A DNA stretch of 64,000 nucleotides from Streptomyces akebiae (GCF_019599145.1 NZ_CP080647.1:1364001-1428000); one strand, 5' to 3'. Positions 1 through 9,433 are shown, numbered from the stretch's first letter. Made by a program: numbers and translations. The notes: generated by a model from the sequence alone, not told the origin.

Positions 1-892
1 GCTCCTTCTCCACATCCTCGGCGATGTTCTTCCAGTCCACGCCGTAGGGCGGGTTGGAGAGGATGTAGTTGAACCTGTCGTCTGGGAACAGGTCCTTGGT
101 CAGGGTATTGCCCAGCACGATGTTCTGGGGGTTCTGGCCCTTGGCGAGCATGTCGGAGCGGCACATGGCGTAGGACTCGGAACGCAGCTCCTGCCCGTAC
201 AGGAGGAGCTCGGCGTCCGGGTTCATGCGGTGCAGGTGCTCCTCTGCCACGCTGAGCATGCCACCGGTGCCGACGGTGGGGTCGTAAATGCTGCGGATGG
301 CGTCGCCGGACAGCGCGTTGTCGTCCTCGGCGAACAGCAAGTCGACAAGCAGGTTGATCGCGTCGCGCGGAGTGTAGTGGTCACCGGACTCAGCGTTGGA
401 CGACTCAAAGTCCATATAGATGAGGTGCTCGAACAGCTCACCCATCTTGGAGTTCGGCACGGCCCTGGGCGACAGGTCGAGATCGCGGAACTGGCGGACG
501 ATCGTGGCGAGGATGCCGCCCTTCCTCATCCGTTCGATGTGCTGGGGCAGGTGGAAGTTCGCGAAGACGTCGATGTCGCTGCTGAACCCGCGCACATACT
601 CCAGCAGGTTGTCGGCCATGTCGTCGCCGGAGTCGTACACCGAGGCCAGGGTGTGCTTCGTCGTGTTGTAGAACTTCACACCGCCAGTGAAGGACTTGAT
701 CAGCTTCACGCGCAGCGTCTCGTTCGGCTGCTGGGCGATGATCGCGGCAACCTGGGCGCGGTGGGGTGCCATGACGCACTCCAGGCGGCGCAGGATCGTC
801 ATGGGCAGGATGACGTCGCCCGCCTTGTTGCGGGCATAGACACCGCGCAGGGTGTCCGCGATGGCCCAGACGTCCTTCTTCAGGTCGACCAC
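1..892 (-). CDS. hsdM: Type I restriction-modification methylase subunit HsdM (3' end off the window)
   Basis: N-terminal ~297 residues of an N6-adenine methyltransferase of a type I restriction system, which would methylate host DNA and pair with HsdS/HsdR. The frame opens with VVDLKKDVWAIADTLRG, the usual helical N-terminal domain of HsdM. The methylase core follows: SAM-binding motif I DPTVGTGGML and catalytic motif IV SNPPYG near the left edge. The GTG start at 892 is preceded by GGAAGGA at 901-907, 8 nt upstream. There is no stop before position 1, and the family is usually about 500 residues, so the C-terminal part and any hsdS/hsdR genes lie outside the window. It is divergent from the Gabija-like genes, consistent with a defence cluster. 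Confidence 0.93.
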   Translation of the reverse strand, partial: MVDLKKDVWAIADTLRGVYARNKAGDVILPMTILRRLECVMAPHRAQVAAIIAQQPNETLRVKLIKSFTGGVKFYNTTKHTLASVYDSGDDMADNLLEYVRGFSSDIDVFANFHLPQHIERMRKGGILATIVRQFRDLDLSPRAVPNSKMGELFEHLIYMDFESSNAESGDHYTPRDAINLLVDLLFAEDDNALSGDAIRSIYDPTVGTGGMLSVAEEHLHRMNPDAELLLYGQELRSESYAMCRSDMLAKGQNPQNIVLGNTLTKDLFPDDRFNYILSNPPYGVDWKNIAEDVEKE

Positions 893-1425
893 TTGAGTTG
901 TCCTTCCTAGCACGGACGCAGGGGGCACCCGCTGAGAGGTTGACCAGTGACGGCACTGGTCCACACACGAAAATGTAGATGGTGCCACTGACAGGACCGA
1001 CGCCATTCCAGAAGCGACGCCCGTTTTGAGTTAGAAGTCCCATTCGTGCCGTCCGTTGTCCGCCGGATAACCGAGCGGGCAGCGCCTCTCTGCCTTTAGA
1101 GCGGCATGGCAACCAGGGGTAGCAAGCCGAGGGAGTGCCGAGCCGTCGGCGGTGCCTATGGCGCCATGCCCTGTATGCCGATCCTCCTGCCGTATTCGGG
1201 TGGGCGGCCCGGTCGCCGGACCGCCCGCCCGAAGGGGCTGGCTGGGGGGCGCCGTGGGTAGCGGGGGCGTGGCTGTTGCTCCGTGGTTGACCTCGGGGAT
1301 CAGGCCGTAGACGAGGACACACGAGGCGCCGATACGACCAGGCCGTGGACGTCGGTGGGCATGCCCCGCAGAGGTGGAGTGATCCGGTCGGTCGTGCTGT
1401 TGGGGACGGGCCGTAGGCTTCCCCT
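893..1425. other. Intergenic region between divergent defence genes
   Basis: About 530 bases with no reading frame I would defend. It must hold promoters for hsdM (leftward) and for the rightward three-gene set. A TANNNT-type -10 candidate (TAGGCT, 1414-1419) lies 6 nt before the ATG at 1426. No obvious Shine-Dalgarno lies between them, so that gene may be read from a leaderless transcript. Nothing else was recognised. Confidence 0.4.
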
Positions 1426-2595
1426 ATGAGTTCGGTGCGCGCCCGGGTGTGGCGCTTCACGGTTGAGAAGGGAAGCGCGGGCGCGGAAGCCGTCCAGGCC
1501 GTCGAGATCGGGCAGGGCCCCCTGCCTGTGTCCTTGGCCGCCTTGGTCAACATCAACGCCCTCGCGTGCGACCTGCGCAAGACGGTTGACCAGCGTGTGC
1601 GTGACCACGAGATCAGCCTCCTCCTCAGCTACATCACCAGCAGCTCGGGCGGTGCGCTTGGGGTCGACTGTTCCGCGCTCGACTCCAGCTCCGGCCACAT
1701 CCGACGCTTCGTCAGCGAGTGCACCGGGCTCGGGGTGATGAGCGCCGCCAGTGAGGCACTCTTCGACTGGAAGCCCGGGGCCAACGGCCTTAGCAGCTTC
1801 GACGTCTTACCTGGAAAGCTCGTCGGAACCTACGCGAAAAAGGGCGTACGGCCCGACCTTCTGTACGACTTGGCCGCCGGTCCGCTCGCCGGAGAGGCAC
1901 GGGGCCGACGCCGCGACCACAAGCAGATGCTCCCAGCTGGCCAAGGCACCCAGCCGCAAAAGGCACGCTTGGAGAAACTCGCGCAGTGGTCCGTCGACCA
2001 CAACGAGCATGCCTACTTCATGAGCTGGGTCTGGCTCGGTTCGGGCGGCGTCTATGTCGACATCTTCCTGCCCGACGACTCCCCGGCCACGGCCGGACTC
2101 AAGACCGGGTGGATCGATGCACCAGGCAGCGCACAACCCTGGCGGTTCCGTGTTCCCCGGGATCCCCGCCGGCGCACGGACCTGGAGCAGGACCCTCTCG
2201 CGGCCGGGGCAGACTCCGCGCCCGAGTCCGGCGGCGAGGGCTCTGCCGATGCAACCGGGGCCTCCGCCGGAACGGCGATCAGCCGAGCCGCAGTAGTGGT
2301 CGAGAAGGCGATGAAGCGGTCCTTCGCACGCGAGGACACGCTTGGCACGCTCTCCGGCGTAGAGGTCCGTGGCCGATGGATCCGCGGCGACGCTGTCGGA
2401 CAGGCACACCACGAGGTCCTGCTGGGCGTCCTGGGCGAGCGAGTGCCGGTGGACCACCGGGCCAAGCGCCGCCGACTGGCCTCGCAGACCGACCGGCTCG
2501 ATGTGTTCCTCGAAGGCCGCCTCCTGACCCTCGTGCACCCGGTCGACAGCCCGCGGCCGAGCTGGGACCGCATCCGATCAGAGCTGCTGGAGTAG
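1426..2595 (+). CDS. Unknown protein with a PD...EAR nuclease-like motif, upstream of the Gabija-like pair
   Basis: 389 residues, not matched to a family I can name. Around residues 146-165 the sequence GVRPDLLYDL is followed by LAGEARGR. That arrangement (PD, a short hydrophobic strand, then E-A-R) resembles the active-site hairpin of PD-(D/E)XK nucleases with the lysine replaced by arginine. A second conserved-looking stretch is FMSWVWLGSGGVYVDIFLP (around 196-214). A low-complexity A/S/G/E linker (around 255-285) separates a basic C-terminal domain. It lies 106 nt upstream of the OLD nuclease on the same strand, so it may be a third component or a separate defence gene. The nuclease reading is inference from one motif. 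Confidence 0.6.
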   Translation: MSSVRARVWRFTVEKGSAGAEAVQAVEIGQGPLPVSLAALVNINALACDLRKTVDQRVRDHEISLLLSYITSSSGGALGVDCSALDSSSGHIRRFVSECTGLGVMSAASEALFDWKPGANGLSSFDVLPGKLVGTYAKKGVRPDLLYDLAAGPLAGEARGRRRDHKQMLPAGQGTQPQKARLEKLAQWSVDHNEHAYFMSWVWLGSGGVYVDIFLPDDSPATAGLKTGWIDAPGSAQPWRFRVPRDPRRRTDLEQDPLAAGADSAPESGGEGSADATGASAGTAISRAAVVVEKAMKRSFAREDTLGTLSGVEVRGRWIRGDAVGQAHHEVLLGVLGERVPVDHRAKRRRLASQTDRLDVFLEGRLLTLVHPVDSPRPSWDRIRSELLE

Positions 2596-2701
2596 ACGGG
2601 TCACAGATCGGCTGCGGCTCTGATCTACGTCACACACCCCCTTTAGTCGTCTTGCGGCAAATGCCGCGCTTTCCGCGGGGGTTGTCCGCGATGATGGTGG
2701 G

Positions 2702-4597
2702 GTGCGAGTGACCCGACTGCTGATCACGGACTTCCGGGGCTGGAAGTCCCTCGACCTGCGCCCCCGCGATCACGCGGTCGTGGCCGGCGTGCCCCGCGCC
2801 GGCCGTAGCGATGTCATCGAGGCACTGGCGCGCGTACTCGACCCGGAAGCTGCACACGGCCCCTCCCTGTCGGATCTCCACCAGACGGCGCCTGTGGAGG
2901 GAGATGGCGAGGACCAGACTTCCCAGTTCGAAGCAGGCTCGGAGGCGGCATCGCCTGAGTCGGCGGCGCCAGTCCGGGCGTCCACGGCAGAGGTGGAGGT
3001 CACGCTGTCTGATCTCGACCCGGAGATCGAGCAACTGGTCGATGGCTACCTCCAGCCGCTCGACGCAACGGGGATGGCTTCCGAGGACGACGAGGCGGAC
3101 CCGTCCGCTCCCCAGTGTGTTCGTCTCACCTATCGCCTCAGCTACGACCACGAGACCGAGGCACTGGAGTCCGTCGTCTACTATCCCGCGCGCAGCAATC
3201 CGGAAACCAACCATCTTCTACGGGTGCCAGCTGCCGTGCGCCGCGCGCTTCCGGTGATCACCCTCAACGCGGGAGTCCCCCTGCAGCTTCGAGCGGGCGG
3301 CAGCCTGCGACGGTACATCGAGGAGCGCGACCCCAAGGCTGCCGTCGCCGCCTTCGAAGTCCTGCGCGACGCCGTCGGCGAGGCCGTGACCGCTCTGTCC
3401 CAGGACCCGGCCATCACCGAGGCCGTGGACGCCGTGCTCGCCGTGGGCGGCACCGGGAAACGCCTCGGGGACAGCCCGATCACCGCCGGGGACGTCGGTT
3501 TTCTCGCTGAGGACGGATCCGTCAGCGCACTTCTGCGTACGCTGCGGGCCGCCCTAAGGCTCGACACCGCCGGACCGCTGGCCCTGACGACCCACGGCAG
3601 CACCGTGACCGCCGTCCTCTCCATGGCCGAGGCCATGCTGCTCGCGGACGTCCCCGGCGCGGTCGTACTCGCCGATGACTTCGGAGACCAGCTCGACGCC
3701 GCCACCGCCGAGTATCTGGCCTCGCTGATCCGCAACCGGTCCGGACAGGCCTGGCTGTCGACCCGCCGGCCCGAAGTGGCCCGCGCATTCGAACCCGGCG
3801 AGGTGGTCCGCCTTGTGCGGCACGGCGGCCAACGGACCTACCACCAGCTTCCGCAGGTCAGAGACCGTAAGCAGCTCGTCGCCCACCGCCAGCTCCATAC
3901 ACAGCTGCTGCCTGCGCTCACCGCACCCGTCGTTGCGGTCACCGAGGGGCCGCACGACGTCGCGGTCCTCGGCATGGCCAACCGGCGCTACCCTCCCCAC
4001 AGGTTGCCCCTATCCGCCTACGGTGTCCGGCTCGTCGCTGCCGGGACGGGGTCCGACGGCGGCATCGACCAGGTCCCTCAGATCGCCGATCTCGCCAAGC
4101 AACTCGGCTTCCGTGTGATCGGCGTCGTGGACGCCGACAAGCCCTCGCAGCAGTCGGCTGATCAGCTCGACAAGGTAAAGAAGTCGTGCGACGTCGTCAT
4201 CCAGCTGCCGGAGAAGACCGCGATCGAACGCGCGATAACCGCCGGCGTACGGCTGGCTCAGCTCGCCGCGGCCAGCTCGGTCCTTACCGTCTTCGGCCAA
4301 CCGGATCCCCTGGGCGTCGAAGCCACAGAGCAGACCGTCACGAACCTCTGCGTGACACTCCACAAGAAGGGCTTGCACGAGCCCTTCCTCGACGCTCTCT
4401 ACCGCGAGCTTCAGCCGGAACCTGCGGACGCTGAAGAGCACCATGGGAAGGAGCTGGAGGAGGACGTTTCCGTGGTCCACCCGCCACTCTTGGCGGCCAT
4501 TCTGGACGCCATCGCCACGGCAGCCAGCTCCAGCTACAGCGGCCCCACGATGGTTGCCCTTGAAAGTGTCGGCCGCCCTGACGAGGACGCAGCGTGA
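2702..4597 (+). CDS. OLD-family ATP-dependent endonuclease (GajA-like: ATPase plus TOPRIM)
   Basis: 631 residues. The N-terminus (LLITDFRGWKSLDLRP) is typical of the OLD/RecF-like ABC ATPase domain. The Walker A equivalent reads GVPRAGRSD, with arginine in place of the usual lysine, which is unusual. The C-terminal third carries a TOPRIM nuclease fold: VVAVTEGPHDVAVLG supplies the acidic glutamate, and VIGVVDADKP supplies the D-x-D metal-binding pair about 90 residues later. GajA of Gabija systems has the same order (about 580 residues). An acidic insertion lies at about 63-100. The stop overlaps the start of the following UvrD helicase by 4 nt (GTGA), so the two are translationally coupled. 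GTG start at 2702; a GTG at 2708 is an alternative. Confidence 0.85.
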   Translation: MRVTRLLITDFRGWKSLDLRPRDHAVVAGVPRAGRSDVIEALARVLDPEAAHGPSLSDLHQTAPVEGDGEDQTSQFEAGSEAASPESAAPVRASTAEVEVTLSDLDPEIEQLVDGYLQPLDATGMASEDDEADPSAPQCVRLTYRLSYDHETEALESVVYYPARSNPETNHLLRVPAAVRRALPVITLNAGVPLQLRAGGSLRRYIEERDPKAAVAAFEVLRDAVGEAVTALSQDPAITEAVDAVLAVGGTGKRLGDSPITAGDVGFLAEDGSVSALLRTLRAALRLDTAGPLALTTHGSTVTAVLSMAEAMLLADVPGAVVLADDFGDQLDAATAEYLASLIRNRSGQAWLSTRRPEVARAFEPGEVVRLVRHGGQRTYHQLPQVRDRKQLVAHRQLHTQLLPALTAPVVAVTEGPHDVAVLGMANRRYPPHRLPLSAYGVRLVAAGTGSDGGIDQVPQIADLAKQLGFRVIGVVDADKPSQQSADQLDKVKKSCDVVIQLPEKTAIERAITAGVRLAQLAAASSVLTVFGQPDPLGVEATEQTVTNLCVTLHKKGLHEPFLDALYRELQPEPADAEEHHGKELEEDVSVVHPPLLAAILDAIATAASSSYSGPTMVALESVGRPDEDAA

Positions 4598-6252
4598 CGT
4601 ACGAGGCCAAGGGTGAGCAGCAGGACGTCGTCGAGAGCACCGCGCCGGTTCTCGTCGTACTCGGGGGTGCTGGCACGGGCAAGACCACCACCGCCGTCGC
4701 AGCCGCCCGCCGCCACCTCGAAGACGCCGACGAACGGCTGGCGCTCCGACGCCGAGCGGCCCACCAGGCTGGCCGAAGGACGCGGCTGCCCGCCCCGGAG
4801 CGGGTCCTTTTCCTCTCCTTCTCCCGCACCGCAGTGGCGCAGATCATCGACCGCTCATCCGACGTGATCGGTCCGCTAGCCCCCCGCCTCGAAGTGGCCA
4901 CCTTCCACGGCTTCGCCTGGCGCATCATCAACAGCTTCGGCCCGCACCACGGATACCCCCTGCCCCTCGCCGTCCTGAGTGAAGCGCAGCGCCTCGTCGG
5001 CGGAGCCGGGCCCGGGCTCACCTACAGCCAACTGGTCCCGACGGCCATGGGGTTGCTCGGCCTGGACAAGGTGCGCAGCCACTACAGCAGCCGGTACGGC
5101 CTTGTCATCTGCGACGAGTTCCAGGACACCGACGACCAGGAATGGCAGTTTCTCCAGCAGATCGCCCCGACCGCGCGCCGCATCCTGCTGGGCGACACCA
5201 ACCAGTGCATCTACGCGGGCTTCAAACACATCAACGCCGACACTCGGATCGCCGCGGCAGTGCGATTGCCGGGTGCCGACAAGATCACGTTGCCACCGCT
5301 CAGCTACCGCGACCCGAGCGGAACCCTTCCGGCCGCAGCCGAAGCCGCCATGCGACGCGACTTCACCCACGACGCTATCCGCACAGCCGCCGCCGCGGGG
5401 CGCATCTCGGTCACCGACTATGACGACGGCCACGGACACGCCGAGGTCATCGACCTCGCACGCCGTGCCCGAAAGGACGGCCACACCGTCAGTATCTTCA
5501 CCCACACGAACGTGGCGACCTCCAGCCTCTCCGACGCCCTCCTCGCCGACGGACTCGTGCACGAGCAGGTCGGCCTAAGCGAGGCATACGGTGAGGCCCT
5601 CACCGCACAACTCGCACTGGTGAAGTACGCCCTGAAGATCCCCGACTCCGGAGTGCTCCGTGCGCTGGCCGTATACGTCCAGGCCACGGAGCGCAAGGGG
5701 AACAGGATGGTGCCGCTCGCCCAACAGATGCTCAACCCGACGACTAACCCGGCCCTCCGCAACGCACTGAAGCGACTGGCACGCGACCTGCGAGCCTCGG
5801 TCGGCGAGGGTGGCCAGCCTGATGTTGCCAGACTCGCCGAGGTGGTCACGAACGCCTACAACACGGTCGGCGCCGCCCGTGGCCAGGAGACCTGGCTTCA
5901 GGCGGCCCGTCAGGCGCGCATCGCGCTACGTCGCTTCGGCGAGGACTGCTTCGACGCTGTCGCGGTCGAGCAGGAGTTGCTCCGGGCACGCGACGAAGCC
6001 CTGGTCGGGGCAGGGACAGCGCGCCGAGCCCCGATCCAGGTCATGAACCTCCACCAGACCAAGGGCAGGGAAGCCGACACCACGATCTTGCTCCTCGGAA
6101 GCAACGAGTTCCACGGCTCCGAAGGAGAGCCCTACCCGACCGGCTCCAAACTGTTGTACGTGGTAATGACCCGCGCCCGACACAACGCGCACCTCGTTGT
6201 GCCCAATCTGGTGCACGGGCTCTGGGAACCTCTCGTCGCCGCCCTGCGGTAG
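4594..6252 (+). CDS. UvrD/Rep-family (SF1) DNA helicase, GajB-like
   Basis: 552 residues. Helicase motifs in order: Walker A GGAGTGKTTTA (about 26-36), motif Ia region FLSFSRTAVAQI, Walker B VICDEFQDTDD (about 170-180), a GDTNQCIY motif III, motif V NLHQTKGREAD, and motif VI LLYVVMTRARHN. It is therefore an active-looking SF1A helicase that should unwind or translocate on DNA. It overlaps the preceding OLD nuclease by 4 nt, the gene order of Gabija defence (nuclease then helicase). GajB is usually near 500 residues; this one is slightly longer. It converges with the DUF1173-like gene 78 nt downstream. Confidence 0.88.
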   Translation: MTYEAKGEQQDVVESTAPVLVVLGGAGTGKTTTAVAAARRHLEDADERLALRRRAAHQAGRRTRLPAPERVLFLSFSRTAVAQIIDRSSDVIGPLAPRLEVATFHGFAWRIINSFGPHHGYPLPLAVLSEAQRLVGGAGPGLTYSQLVPTAMGLLGLDKVRSHYSSRYGLVICDEFQDTDDQEWQFLQQIAPTARRILLGDTNQCIYAGFKHINADTRIAAAVRLPGADKITLPPLSYRDPSGTLPAAAEAAMRRDFTHDAIRTAAAAGRISVTDYDDGHGHAEVIDLARRARKDGHTVSIFTHTNVATSSLSDALLADGLVHEQVGLSEAYGEALTAQLALVKYALKIPDSGVLRALAVYVQATERKGNRMVPLAQQMLNPTTNPALRNALKRLARDLRASVGEGGQPDVARLAEVVTNAYNTVGAARGQETWLQAARQARIALRRFGEDCFDAVAVEQELLRARDEALVGAGTARRAPIQVMNLHQTKGREADTTILLLGSNEFHGSEGEPYPTGSKLLYVVMTRARHNAHLVVPNLVHGLWEPLVAALR

Positions 6253-6330
6253 GGCCCTTCCGCGCCGTCGGCGCTCGATCCCAGCACCGTGCGGCAGGCG
6301 ACGGTTCCGCCACCCAGCAGATAAGGATCT

Positions 6331-7632
6331 CTAGCGTCTACGCAAGTCAGGAATCGGTTCGGTCACGTCCCACTCGATCAAGCTGGAACCCTGGTTTTGG
6401 TAGTGAGCCTGCTTCACACGCTTGCGCTCGTCGTAGGCCTCTCTGCCCTGAATGCCGTAGACCTCCACATAGGAGTGAGGGCAGGTGTCGGTGAGGACGA
6501 AGTCCGGGAAAACGAGATCGCTGCCGTCGTACCGGACCGGCTTGACATAGGCACGGCCGGCGTCGGCGAGGGCGTTGGCCATGACGACTTCGTGGCTGGA
6601 GTCGGCGGGTATGTAGAGCTTGCTGACCAGCATGGCCGCCATGTCGACTACCCGGACGTTGTCCTTGGGGCTGAGTTCGACCAGGAACAGGCCGATCCGT
6701 CGGGCTCCGTGTTCGGCGGCGGCTTCGGAAAAGGCGGGGCGGTAGGAGCGGCGTAGCCGTTCGTCGAGCGCAGCGGTGGCGAACAGGGCGCCGCGGTGGT
6801 GCGCCAGCGCATACCGGACTCCATACCGGGTCTCTCTGACATCCCTGATCTCGCCGAGGATGAGACCCCGGCGCTGGGTGTCTCCGCGACGTTTCAGTCG
6901 GGCAACGCGGAAGGTCTCGAAAGCGGCGGCATTGCGGCGGGCAAACTCCTCCCGGAATGGGGGCACGACATACAGGGCCTCGGTCAACTCCTCGTGGTTG
7001 ATGGAGCATCCGGCGATCTGCTCGCTCAGACGCGCGTGACAGACCCACCAGGTGCGTCGCCGCCATCGCGGATGCCACGCAGTGAGCTGGGCGCCCTCCC
7101 ACAACCAGTGGAGAAGGCCGAGCAGACCGACAGTACGGCGGGTGCGGCCCTCACGCTGTTCAGTAGGGGCTCTGGCGGGCTCCGGGGCGCTGAGCTTGCG
7201 GGCAAGTGCGGTCGAGAAGCGGATCGCGACGCCGTCGTCAGACTCGTGGATGGCTTCCGTGCTGTAGGCATCGCGGCCGGACAGCTCCGAGGCGAGCTTG
7301 TGGAAACTGCAGCTGGGATCGTGGAGTTCGCCTTCCCCTGGCCATCCAGCCAAGTGATAGCGGCCGGCCCGGCTACAGCGGATAACCAGCCGGAGGGCCG
7401 GTGTCCGGCAGAGACATTGGCCGTGGCCCACCTCGGCTCGCGCCCGGGCGAAGAGTGCCGCGTAGTCGGTGGCGTGCTCGCGCAGCACGAACAGCGGAAG
7501 CGACTTGTCTGCCAGCCGTACGCGGTCGGACCGGTCACCGCGGGTGGTGCCGTCGCTTCGGGACCTGTCCGCGTCGGCTGGTCGGGGGTGGCCGGGTTGG
7601 TCTTGCAGGATGGCGGCTTTCGACGCGGTCAT
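6331..7632 (-). CDS. DUF1173-like protein with zinc-ribbon-like cysteines and nuclease-like C-terminus
   Basis: 433 residues. The N-terminal part holds a cluster C-x-C ... C ... H ... H-D-P-S-C ... H (around residues 75-112), matching the description of DUF1173, which has conserved cysteines near the N-terminus and occurs on conjugative elements. The C-terminal part contains SDLVFPDFVLTDTC, then SYVEVYG, then YDERKRVKQAHY. The order PD...ExY...K resembles a degenerate PD-(D/E)XK core, so a nuclease role is possible but inferred. The ATG at 7632 overlaps the stop of the upstream nucleotidyltransferase gene by 4 nt, making it the last gene of a three-gene operon. It converges with the UvrD gene. 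Confidence 0.7.
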   Translation of the reverse strand: MTASKAAILQDQPGHPRPADADRSRSDGTTRGDRSDRVRLADKSLPLFVLREHATDYAALFARARAEVGHGQCLCRTPALRLVIRCSRAGRYHLAGWPGEGELHDPSCSFHKLASELSGRDAYSTEAIHESDDGVAIRFSTALARKLSAPEPARAPTEQREGRTRRTVGLLGLLHWLWEGAQLTAWHPRWRRRTWWVCHARLSEQIAGCSINHEELTEALYVVPPFREEFARRNAAAFETFRVARLKRRGDTQRRGLILGEIRDVRETRYGVRYALAHHRGALFATAALDERLRRSYRPAFSEAAAEHGARRIGLFLVELSPKDNVRVVDMAAMLVSKLYIPADSSHEVVMANALADAGRAYVKPVRYDGSDLVFPDFVLTDTCPHSYVEVYGIQGREAYDERKRVKQAHYQNQGSSLIEWDVTEPIPDLRRR

Positions 7633-8837
7633 CTCCCCACTCCTCCGTAACCGGGACCGGTCGTTGGCCGATGGTGCTGAAGTTCTTCCTCTGCCTCGGC
7701 GTGTCGACGCCGTCGGCTGACCTGCAGCATGAGTTGAGCCGCCGCTTGGTGAGGGTCTGGGGTCTCGGCGGCATCCAGCTGCTCGGCCAGGGCACGCCGT
7801 ACAGCAGCCTCCTCCGCCCGCTGGCGTGCAGTGAGCCTGGAGCGACGTTGGATCTCCAACGTGATGCGCTGCACCTCTTCGATGAGTTCCTCGATACGGT
7901 GCATCGCCTCAGCTGCGTCCGGGGGGCCAAGTACGCCTTCGGAGAGTTGCTCGGTCATCTGCCGGAGCCCGTAAGAGGCGGTCAGCGCCCGGTCCATGAC
8001 CTGGCCGCGTCGGCTGCTCAGCTCGGGCGGGGTCAGCAACGCGAGGGAGTCCGCGCGCGCCAGTCTGGCCAGGGCGGCCAGCACGTCTGCCTGTCCCATG
8101 CCCTGCAGACCGGCGCCCACGCCTGGTTCCAGGCGGCTCTGATTGAGCTCGGCTGGTGTGATCCGGTCCGCCCATGCCAGCAGGTCGGCGCGCAGGAGGG
8201 GCACGGCCTGCGGGTCCAGCGCGTAGCCGGCGAATGCCGTGTCCGGGATGTCGGCGACCTGGGCCAGCCGGACGTAGAGGTCTTCGCGCACCTGCGTCTC
8301 GGGGAGCTGGCGGAGCCCTGCGATACCGCTCACGTAGTCGGCGAGGTAGGAGTCGACGTCTCCTTGTCCCAGATGTCGACTCAGCACGGCCAGATCGACG
8401 AAGTCTTTGGGGGCCAGGTGGTGTTCAGGAGCCTCCAGCTTGGCGTAGAGGAGGTCGCCTATGGCCGCGACCGGCACGCCCGCGATGGTGTGGGAGAAAA
8501 AGTAGCGTGGCATGCGGGCCATTTGAACGGTGACCGAGCCGTACTCGGCGTGCGTGACGAGCAGGTCGCTGTTCTGGTCGCATTGCGCGAGCGGATGGAA
8601 GGCCCAGGTCCGGACCTCCTCAACTCGGTACCCGTGGGCGGCCAGCGCGCCGACGACGGCCGCCCGCACCGCCGGGGTGTCCTGGACCTCGTCTGTGAAC
8701 ACGTCGATGTCGTGTGCCGGCCTGGCCCCGGCGACGCCGAGGGCATGGAGTGCCAGCGAGCCGGACAGGTGGTAGCCGTTCGGGCCGCATGCGGTCAGCA
8801 CGATACGGGCGACCGCGAGCATTCCCTCGGTGTTCAT
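7629..8837 (-). CDS. AbiEii/AbiGii-like nucleotidyltransferase
   Basis: 402 residues from the ATG at 8837. The longer frame to 8909 was rejected because this ATG overlaps the upstream stop (ATGA) as its neighbours do. The N-terminal region has the nucleotidyltransferase signature YHLSGSLALHAL followed by ARPAHDIDVFTD, giving the G-S motif and the D-x-D metal ligands of the MNT/AbiEii fold. VPVAAIGDLLYAKLEAP and the following DFVDLAVLSRHL continue the family pattern. AbiEii proteins are toxins that transfer nucleotides to RNA or tRNA. The C-terminal ~130 residues form a charged, probably coiled helical extension, longer than in simple AbiEii proteins. The partner is not a recognisable AbiEi antitoxin, so a toxin-antitoxin role is inferred. 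Confidence 0.75.
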   Translation of the reverse strand: MNTEGMLAVARIVLTACGPNGYHLSGSLALHALGVAGARPAHDIDVFTDEVQDTPAVRAAVVGALAAHGYRVEEVRTWAFHPLAQCDQNSDLLVTHAEYGSVTVQMARMPRYFFSHTIAGVPVAAIGDLLYAKLEAPEHHLAPKDFVDLAVLSRHLGQGDVDSYLADYVSGIAGLRQLPETQVREDLYVRLAQVADIPDTAFAGYALDPQAVPLLRADLLAWADRITPAELNQSRLEPGVGAGLQGMGQADVLAALARLARADSLALLTPPELSSRRGQVMDRALTASYGLRQMTEQLSEGVLGPPDAAEAMHRIEELIEEVQRITLEIQRRSRLTARQRAEEAAVRRALAEQLDAAETPDPHQAAAQLMLQVSRRRRHAEAEEELQHHRPTTGPGYGGVGR

Positions 8838-9274
8838 GGCGCGGTCAGCTCCGGGAACCGCCGCTCCCACACCTGCACGACGGCGTGCGGGGCAAGCCGT
8901 TGGGGCCACAGGCGGAGCAGAACGTCGCGGTTGATCAGTTCTGCCTGCTCTGTCGCGGTCCCTCGTGCGAGGAGTCTGCGATACAGCACGGCGCGCTGCA
9001 CCGGGTCCGCCACGTCCACGAGCTCGGGCAGGTCGCCGTCGACCAGGTGACGGGGAACGTCCACGAAGCCCGAGCTGGGGCCCGAGAGGGAGTCGAGGTC
9101 CGCTACCACCTCAAACCCCTGGAACAGAAGTTGGTCACCTGCGCCAGGCGACGTGAGCGCGTGAGCGATGTCTGCAGGTATGAGTCCCTGGCGGGCCGCT
9201 TCGTCGATCACTCCCTGCTCGGCGCCCCGCAGGCGTGCCACGCGCGCGAAATCGGGCCGGGGGGTGCTGGCCAT
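8834..9274 (-). CDS. Small partner protein of the nucleotidyltransferase operon (unknown)
   Basis: 146 residues from the ATG at 9274, chosen because AAGGAGAG lies 8 nt upstream (9283-9290). A longer frame to 9340 lacks such a site. It is mostly helical in appearance with no transmembrane segment or recognised domain; the C-terminus contains INRDVLLRLWPQRL. It is the first gene of an operon in which all three genes overlap by 4 nt, and it sits where an antitoxin would be expected before an AbiEii-type toxin. It shows no winged helix like AbiEi, so the antitoxin idea rests on position only. Confidence 0.65.
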   Translation of the reverse strand: MASTPRPDFARVARLRGAEQGVIDEAARQGLIPADIAHALTSPGAGDQLLFQGFEVVADLDSLSGPSSGFVDVPRHLVDGDLPELVDVADPVQRAVLYRRLLARGTATEQAELINRDVLLRLWPQRLAPHAVVQVWERRFPELTAP

Positions 9275-9433
9275 GTGATCCGCTCTCCTTCGGTGATGCG
9301 TCAAGTACATGCACTGATTGACTAGTTGCGGCGAAGTCACCCGTCATCCGTATCCATTCACCTCTAACGTCGCCGAACGGCGGCTTCCCCTTGTGCAGAA
9401 GTCATCCGACTGTCGCGCCAACCCCATCACAAA

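Noticed and set aside
438..1580. 380-residue minus-strand frame over hsdM and its upstream region
   Set aside because: It is a different frame of the hsdM DNA; the frame starting at GTG 892 carries the true methylase motifs.
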